Shown one piece after another: positions 57,606 through 64,000 of a stretch of 64,000 nucleotides of DNA (positions are counted from its first letter, which is position 1; each line of letters starts with the position of its first letter). The translations under genes and the position numbers were made by a program. The notes under the pieces are model-generated. The model was given only the letters and a program-made list of their open reading frames with translations. It had not been told where the DNA came from and did not search any database. The stretch spans positions 186,001 to 250,000 of the forward strand of contig JAMXBD010001378.1 in assembly GCA_024138025.1 (NCBI GenBank). Reading direction: 5' to 3'. This DNA comes from Combretum micranthum (lineage: Eukaryota; Streptophyta; Magnoliopsida; Myrtales; Combretaceae).

Positions 57606-60600
57606 GTGGCTGCCCTTGTTTTATTTTTTTCCTTCTTTCTTACAATTAATACACTCATTTTCTCTCTCTCTTTCATTTACTCATATTTTTCCCCCTCTTT
57701 TTCCTCTCTTTTCTTCTTCATATTGTTCTTGTTTCTTCAAGAACACAAGCTGGCCCCTTCTTTCACGATGAGCTCCCACACATATTTTTAAAGATTTTTA
57801 AGTAAACTTCCTTCTCAAAGCTTCCATAGGTGATATAGGTAAAGTGTAATGAGACTTTCATGCATCAAGTGACCTTCCATAAGCTTAAAAGCTTAGGATG
57901 ATGATGCCAAGAATGAAACACTCCTCTTCTCTTTAGTTAATCTCTTGTATCATTATTATTTTCTTGTTTAAAGTAGTTATATTTTATAGATCTAACTTTT
58001 TGTAGCTTTGATTTTCGTTTATGCCATAGATCTTGTTATTTGAGTTGTTATTTTTGTTATTTCCTATGATTTATACATAGATCCATCATCCACATGTCTA
58101 TCTTAGTGATTCATGCATTTCAAACTAGTATAGTAAACTAGATCTAGTGTTTTGAGTTCATAGAATGCATTATACTTTGTTTTATGTTCATGGATAACTT
58201 GTAGTAGCATGATGATAGTAAGAATGTTTTAGAAAACTCAAGATCTATTTTATTTTCAACAAAAATCATTTTTTGAAAATTCGGATGAAAATGAAACCAT
58301 ATTTTGAAAAGTTGTTTTTCAACTTCAAAATGTGTATTTTTCATTTAAAATGAAGGGCTTAGGATATATATAACATAAATGAATGATTTTGATGAGTAAA
58401 GTTTAGATCTATGAGTTTATAGTTTACTACCATGCATTTCTTTTATATTCATGTTCATATTATGTGTATATCTTAGATTTGAACTTGAACAAAAATTGTG
58501 AAATTCGTATTTTGGTAAGATCCCCATTTAACAACCACTTTCCAAGTGTCAAAATGAAGTTTTTACTTGAAATAATAAAGGCTTAATATATGTATATCAT
58601 CAAGATTTCTTTTTACAAGAATCAAAGGTGATTTTCAAAAGTTATTCTCAAAATAAAAATCTTATTTTCGGATTTTGGCCAAGGCATATTTTTAAAACAT
58701 GTTTTCCAACTCAAAAATGAAGTTTTTATTCTAGATATGAAAGGCTCTTAAGATAGGATATGTAAGGAATGGATTTTCATAAGTTTAGATAGATTTTATC
58801 AAAAGATATGTCCAAAAATAAATTTTGTAAATTCGGATCCCAACCAAGACCAATTTTGAAAACCCATTTTTCAACATCAAAACAAGACTTTTATTAAAGA
58901 AATGAAAGCCTTAAGGTATAGGTTTGATTAGGAAATGGTTTTTGAAAGACTAAATGAGTTTTACAAAGAAAACAAGCTCAAATGAATTTTTCAAAATTCG
59001 GATTTGAAAATAGCCACAATTTAAACACCTATTTCCAAATGCCAAAATGATAATTTTGATAGGAAAATGGAAGTCCTAGGGAATATATGTAATAAAGACC
59101 AAGTTTTGATTAGATAAGAGAAGTTTATCGAAATATAATCCTAGGATAACAAATGGTTTCTAAGAATAGGATAAACAATGTTTTCATGCTTCAAAAATTT
59201 TGTAAAATTCGTACTTAGGTAAACCACCTATTTAAACATCTACTTTCTAACCCCAAAATGAAGGTTTTATTGAAATAATGAAGGTGATGGCTATATAGAT
59301 CATCAAGGTTGAGTTTTGATAAAAGAAAGTATGATTTTACAAGAAAAAAAACTATTTTTCTTAAGTCTAGTATAATTCAAAGTTTTGCAAAGTAAAAGTT
59401 TTCAAAAAGAATTCTTGGTATTATATGTATACATATATGTAGACCATCTCATAACCATCATAACAATAGCATGTAGATAATACATATATGCATGATGCAT
59501 TGTAGAAATAAAGTATAAAAATTGAGTTTATCCAAAATTTGTAAATTCGAATGACTTCAAAACCATGCCTTAAAAACCCATTTACTAATTCCAAAACTTG
59601 TGTTTTATATGAAAAATGAGGAGTTTAAGTCATAGGTATCATCGAGTAATGATTTTGATAAATTAAGATGAGATTTCTAAGAAAAATATATACAATGAGT
59701 AGAAAGGAAGTAGGAAAAATTTGAGTTGTTGTCATTTTAGGAAATTCATAACATTGAAATAATGGCATGAAAACTCATATTTTCCAAACTCAAATTAGAA
59801 GTTTTATCAAAGAAATGAAGTCCTTAGTGGCTAGGCGTGGTTGAGCTTTAATTTTCAAAGTATCAAATGATTTTTACTTAAAGAAATCACCATAAAAACA
59901 ATTTTTACAAAATTCGAATTTTGGAATCCACCCTACTTGAAAACATGTTTACAAAGTGTAAAATGGAAATTTTTATGTAGAAATAAAGGTCATAAGTAAT
60001 AGATATAATGAAGACTCAACTTTAACAAAGATAATTACATTTTCTTAAAAAATAAATCCAAAACAAATGGAAATGATCAAAGTTAGAAAACTAGATTTTT
60101 CATAAATAGTTGTTATTATAGTCTTGCAAAATAAAAAGTTATAAAATTTCCTTTTAGCAAAAATCATCAATATCATGCATACATTAAGCTCATCTCATAT
60201 CATTCATGTTAGGAAATCACTCATATTGCATGTATAGCTAATTTATATAGTAGGAACATTACAAACATTTACAAAACTATTTTTCGGAAATTGAAATTGT
60301 TACTGCCCTAATTTGATCCGATCTTTTCGAAGTATCAAAGTTTTCGAAACTTAAATATAATATTATAATTAGATAGATCTTTCGAAGTAGATAGAAATCG
60401 ATATATAATTTGCAAGATTCCGAGTTAAAATGACCAAGTTAAGGCCGTTTTAAGTTGGAATTCCCGCTTAGGACGAGAATTACGAATTTGATAGTTCGTA
60501 TAAAATCGGTTAGATTAGTTTGAGTTGAAATACTTATTAGAGTATTTCTTTCCTTTTTAAGTGATCCCGAAATCGATTATTCCCTACCACCGGATTACTT

Positions 60601-61051
60601 TTACTAAGAGACTAGTAATCCAATGGCCGAGTGAGTCTTCTTCTTATTTTGTTACCTTGTTTATGCTTGTAGCTAGTTGCATTAGAATTATAAGAACAAG
60701 ATAAAAATCGATATGAATGGGGATGGGATATATGATGAGACTATGATGAATGTATGCCAAGGAATACCAAAGCATATCGAAACCACGATTTGATTGGATA
60801 ACTGCATTGTTCATATTATTTCTGTTATATGTATGATGTCGGTTGGTCACTCTAAAGAATGTATGAATATTTTGACCTAAGCAAAAATTAAATTGGTCAT
60901 GCATCGCATCGGACATATTGCATTTGGAAGCATGCTACTCCTACGCAGGTCGATTGGTATGGTCTGCTGATTGCTCGTTTGGATAACGAGGCCGGTGCCA
61001 GAGCTCATTCATGGGAACTAAGGCGCATCAGGGATGCATTCCATGTGTGAG
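57606..61051 (+). mobile_element. Tekay-type LTR fragment, plus strand, lacking both ends
   Basis: From the promoter-proximal CT-rich leader (57640-57720) through a long region of ttccaa...aaaatgaag-type degenerate repeats (58250-60070), the agatagaaatcgatatata block (60390) and the ccgagtgagtc block (60625), to an LTR cassette near 60940. The leader part is closest to the reverse complement of 46240-46480. It starts abruptly at the SINE cluster and is cut at 61052 by the next LTR. No coding sequence; the 142-codon frame reaching 57791 is SINE plus leader. Confidence 0.7.
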
Positions 61052-62180
61052 TGTAAATCCCCGAAATTTTTGGATTCGAATTATAGTTTAAAATCTAATC
61101 GGAAGTCAACCGAATTTCTAAGTCAACCAAACCCTAGTTTACCGTAACCGCTTACGTCCGGCATTGCCGTTTTCTCAAGCCCTAGAAAACGAAGTTGGAA
61201 AAATTAGCTATAATAGTTCGTAATAGCTATAGGTTTTATAAAAATATCAGTTTTTTCAAAATTGGAGTGTCCTTTGAACCCGATAGGACACGACTCTTGA
61301 AAAACGTGTCCGGGAACTCGAAATAGGAAAAATATTCCGAATATACCGTTAAACTCGTAAAAATATGAGATTTCTAAAAATATCAATTTCGTAATTTTTC
61401 GGTAGCTAAAAATATCATATATTGCTTTTATACGCGTATTTTCTTACTACCGGCATTAAATTGTCATGTCTACTTTTACATTACACTATTTTCTACTATT
61501 CTACACTATTCATCTATCTCTACTTTTTCTTACAACCTACTCTTATAAACCATACACCTATTTCTTACACATTTTCATTTCTAATACAACTTCACATCTT
61601 TCATTTCTTACTTTTAATTAACAAAATAACAAAAAAATAAATTTCCCCCTCTTCTATGCATGAAAGTACCGCCGCCCCCCCCACATAATACCTCAAATTG
61701 TTTTATTTTTTCAATTATTTAATTAACACAAATTATCTCCCACATTTTCCTATAGATACCCCCTCATACCTTCACTTCTTTCACACCACTTCTTCTCTAA
61801 AGTTACTATACCAAAATCTCTCTCAAATTCTCTCAAGAACTCTCTCCAAGAAGTTCTTACAAGAAAAGCTCTCTTTAGTCTTTCTTTAAGTAAACTTTCT
61901 TCAAGAAAAACCTCCAAGCTTTCTTTATGTTCATCTACTTAGTCTGAACTTAGTGTGTGTTTTCTAAAACCATGAAGGTTAAGAAAGCAACAATAGGTTC
62001 ATACTTTGTTTTTATTCATAATCACAAATTCTTTTATGTTTTCTTTATGTTTATTACTATCTAAATATCTATATAGCTATATATATTATTTAGAGCATAT
62101 AAGCTCAATGTCTTGCAATTTATTTATCTTTCATGCAATTTATTTATTTAATTGCAATTTATTTATTTCAAGTTGATTTT

Positions 62181-62272
62181 AAGACTAGTCATTCTAGTCT
62201 TAGACTTGTCCTTATCAAGTCAAAACAATTTCTTTTTCTTTTCTTTTCGGGACTAGTCTTTTCTTAGTCCCG
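62181..62272 (+). other. Three-stem-loop module of the LTR leader (best copy)
   Basis: AAGACTAG/CTAGTCTT (62181-62188, 62194-62201, 5-base loop), GACTTG/CAAGTC (62203-62208, 62216-62221) and CGGGACTA/TAGTCCCG (62248-62255, 62265-62272, 9-base loop), all perfect. It lies about 430 bases after the TATA-like box and so within the transcript. Confidence 0.68.
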
Positions 62273-63597
62273 GGGTACCTTGATGAAGCTAAGGTCCCAA
62301 TATTTGATTTACTTTATTATTTACTTAAGCTTTCAAGTTATTATGTTCCTCTATATTTCCATAGTTTATGATTCATATTCATGCATGAACATAATGTTTT
62401 TGTCTCAATAAAAATAAATGGGGAAGTGCTATCATAAACTAAAGGTTCTTATTAAATAAAAATAGGAAATAGATTTTCTAAAACCTCATGAACATGCTTG
62501 GAAATGGTTTTTCTTACATAGACAAAAGGTTTTATGAAAACTTATTTTTCATCAAGAAATAAAAATTCTTTTGGAATCATTACAAAGAAACAAAAATGTC
62601 ATTTTATTACTTTTTGAATCCAAGTTTAGAAAATAAAACCACACTTTAGGAAATTAAAGCAATTACAAGAGATTAAATTTAGAAAAAGAATATTCATCTC
62701 CAATAACTCAAGATCTTTCAAAAATAAAATGAATATTTCAATAGAATCTCAGGCTCCAAGTTTTTTAAAACCTTATTTTTCATAAGTTGAGACAACTTCA
62801 TTTGCTTCATACATTTGTTATGAGTCATTACATATATGTATATACCTTTGAAAAAGTTTACAAAATACTTGAAATATTCATCTTTTCAAATGAGCTTTAT
62901 TTACAAGAAGGAAAACAAGTTTTTGCAAATTCGTGGCAAATCTGGTCGCCGCCTTTTCGAGACCCAAACGACTTAGTTTTATGAAAATAAGCTTAGAAAT
63001 GCGTAGATCTTTTCGAGTAGGTAGAAAACGATATATTATACGCGAAATTCCGAGTTAAAATGAGCAAGTTTTGGCCATTTTAAGTTGGAATTTCCCCTTA
63101 TACGATTTTACCGCGATTTTAAGAAAAGATTAGAATTTTCAAGAAAAGAAGTTTATGAAATACTCATCTTAGGTATTCTTCTTTCTTTTAGATAATCTCG
63201 AGGAGGATTGTTCATATCCCGAAGATTACTACGATTAGTGGAAATCCCGAACAACTCATCCGTTTCAAGAAAGGTGTCATCATGGCTAAGTGAGTTTATT
63301 CCCCGTTATTTTTCTCATACTCTTGACAAATTAGTTGCACTAGAATTTAGGCAAAATCAAAAGGAAGTGTATGATAATATGTTGAAAGAATACTAAGTAC
63401 ATCAAAACTTGATTTGTTTGCAATAAAGTTGTATGTGCATTAATATCTTGGGGTGTTTGAAATTGGTTGATCACTTGAAAGAAGTTAAATGTAACTACTA
63501 GACCTTAATTAATAAATTATTCATGCACTTCATATGTTGAGTCACATTTCATTCACTACTATATAATTGGTGGGACAAGTGTATAATAGTGGTGGTA

Positions 63598-63725
63598 GGC
63601 AGAACCAGTATATCATGTAAGTGGCGAGTTGGAGCCGGTAAAAACTACAAAATTGGTGGCTAGTAGGAGCCGGTAATAACTACAAGTTTTTGATGGCGTA
63701 TAGGAGCTGGTAAGATCTATAAAAG
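63598..63725 (+). repeat. ~45-bp tandem repeat in LTR (type I cassette)
   Basis: Three degenerate units of GTGGCTAGTAGGAGCCGGTA plus ATAACTAC, the reverse complement of the repeats at 32115 and 39318. Confidence 0.8.
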
Positions 63726-63789
63726 TGTTTTTAAAAGTTGTGGCTGTAATTGGCCTGAATACCCAACCCGAATGGGCGCAATTTATTCA

Positions 63790-63816
63790 ACATATGATTC
63801 CCGGAAAGTCATATGT
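63790..63816. promoter_or_regulatory. 27-bp palindrome, 8-11-8
   Basis: ACATATGA, core TTCCCGGAAAG, TCATATGT. Confidence 0.78.
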
Positions 63817-64000
63817 CTTGTATGCTCACGTGGTTGTTGCATTCCATATGTTTGAATAATAAACTTGGTTGATAATTTACTTTGAGTATGAATTTTGGGA
63901 TTTACTTACTAAGCCCATAAGCTTACACCCCTATAGGTATTTGTATTCTTAGGAACACCTATTTTTGTACTCAAAGCCTCCGTATCTGTGTAAGTTTTGT

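Larger units (their letters stand above)
61052..64000 (+). mobile_element. Tekay-type LTR running off the right edge
   Basis: Starts TGTAAATCCCCG at 61052. U3 inverted repeat GGACACG/CGTGTCC (61286-61292, 61305-61311), C8 tract (61675-61682), TATA-like cctatagatacccc at about 61751, conserved gtgtgttttctaaaacc leader at about 61956, stem-loops 62181-62272, tandem repeats 63598-63725 and palindrome 63790-63816. About 600 bp of the expected LTR end lie beyond the window, so whether an element follows is unknown. Confidence 0.8.

Noticed and set aside
56814..57791. Open frames of 77-142 codons in the SINE cluster
   Set aside because: They occur on both strands of the same GC-rich repeat and are explained by its composition.

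Overview
This is AT-rich nuclear DNA of a plant, most likely a eudicot; I cannot name the species. I see no host gene, rRNA gene, CRISPR array or organellar gene. The whole window is a nest of LTR retrotransposons typical of pericentromeric or other gene-poor heterochromatin, plus one tRNA-derived SINE cluster. Every retroelement reading frame is broken by stops, frameshifts or deletions, so nothing here looks autonomous.

Most of the window is long LTRs (about 3.4-4.1 kb) of one superfamily. In transcription sense they run from TGTAAACCCC to GGGGCGTGACA, or close variants. They match the ends and primer-binding site of a Ty3/gypsy chromovirus of Tekay/Del type whose internal region lies at 47229-55560 on the minus strand. 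Several copies are solo LTRs with 5-bp target-site duplications (TSDs): 17002-20457 (GAATC), 31531-35193 (TACAC), 38678-42037 (GTTTG), the split copy 23090-23688 + 27771-31529 (CCTTC), and 23689-27770 (TTTAC/TTTAT).

Layout: 1-2111, start of a minus-strand LTR. 2112-4006, end of a plus-strand LTR that interrupts the 5' leader of an Athila-type Ty3/gypsy element. 4007-15363, that element: gag, protease, RT, RNase H, integrase, pol-env spacer, spliced env-like ORF and 3' LTR. 15364-22442, a plus-strand Tekay-type LTR interrupted by a 1.7-kb TGATAG...TTATCA unit, which itself holds a solo LTR. 22443-42457, a minus-strand LTR of a related family interrupted by further LTRs. 42458-43527, remnant of the LTR hosting all of that. 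43528-43590, a scrap of Ty1/copia pol. 43591-56830, a composite Tekay element on the minus strand with its RT core lost at an inserted LTR. 56831-57605, three GC-rich SINE copies in alternating orientation. 57606-61051, a plus-strand LTR fragment. 61052-64000, another plus-strand LTR running off the edge.

The insertions are consistent with a nest up to six levels deep, most of whose left-hand halves lie beyond position 1. The most interesting signals are not genes but conserved symmetric structures in the LTRs: a 27-bp palindrome with fixed 8-11-8 spacing, a three-stem-loop module in the transcribed leader, exchangeable modules at one slot of the LTR, and clusters of GC-rich palindromes upstream of TATA boxes. 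In the Athila element such an array is also found upstream of the env-like gene, where it could be part of an internal promoter.
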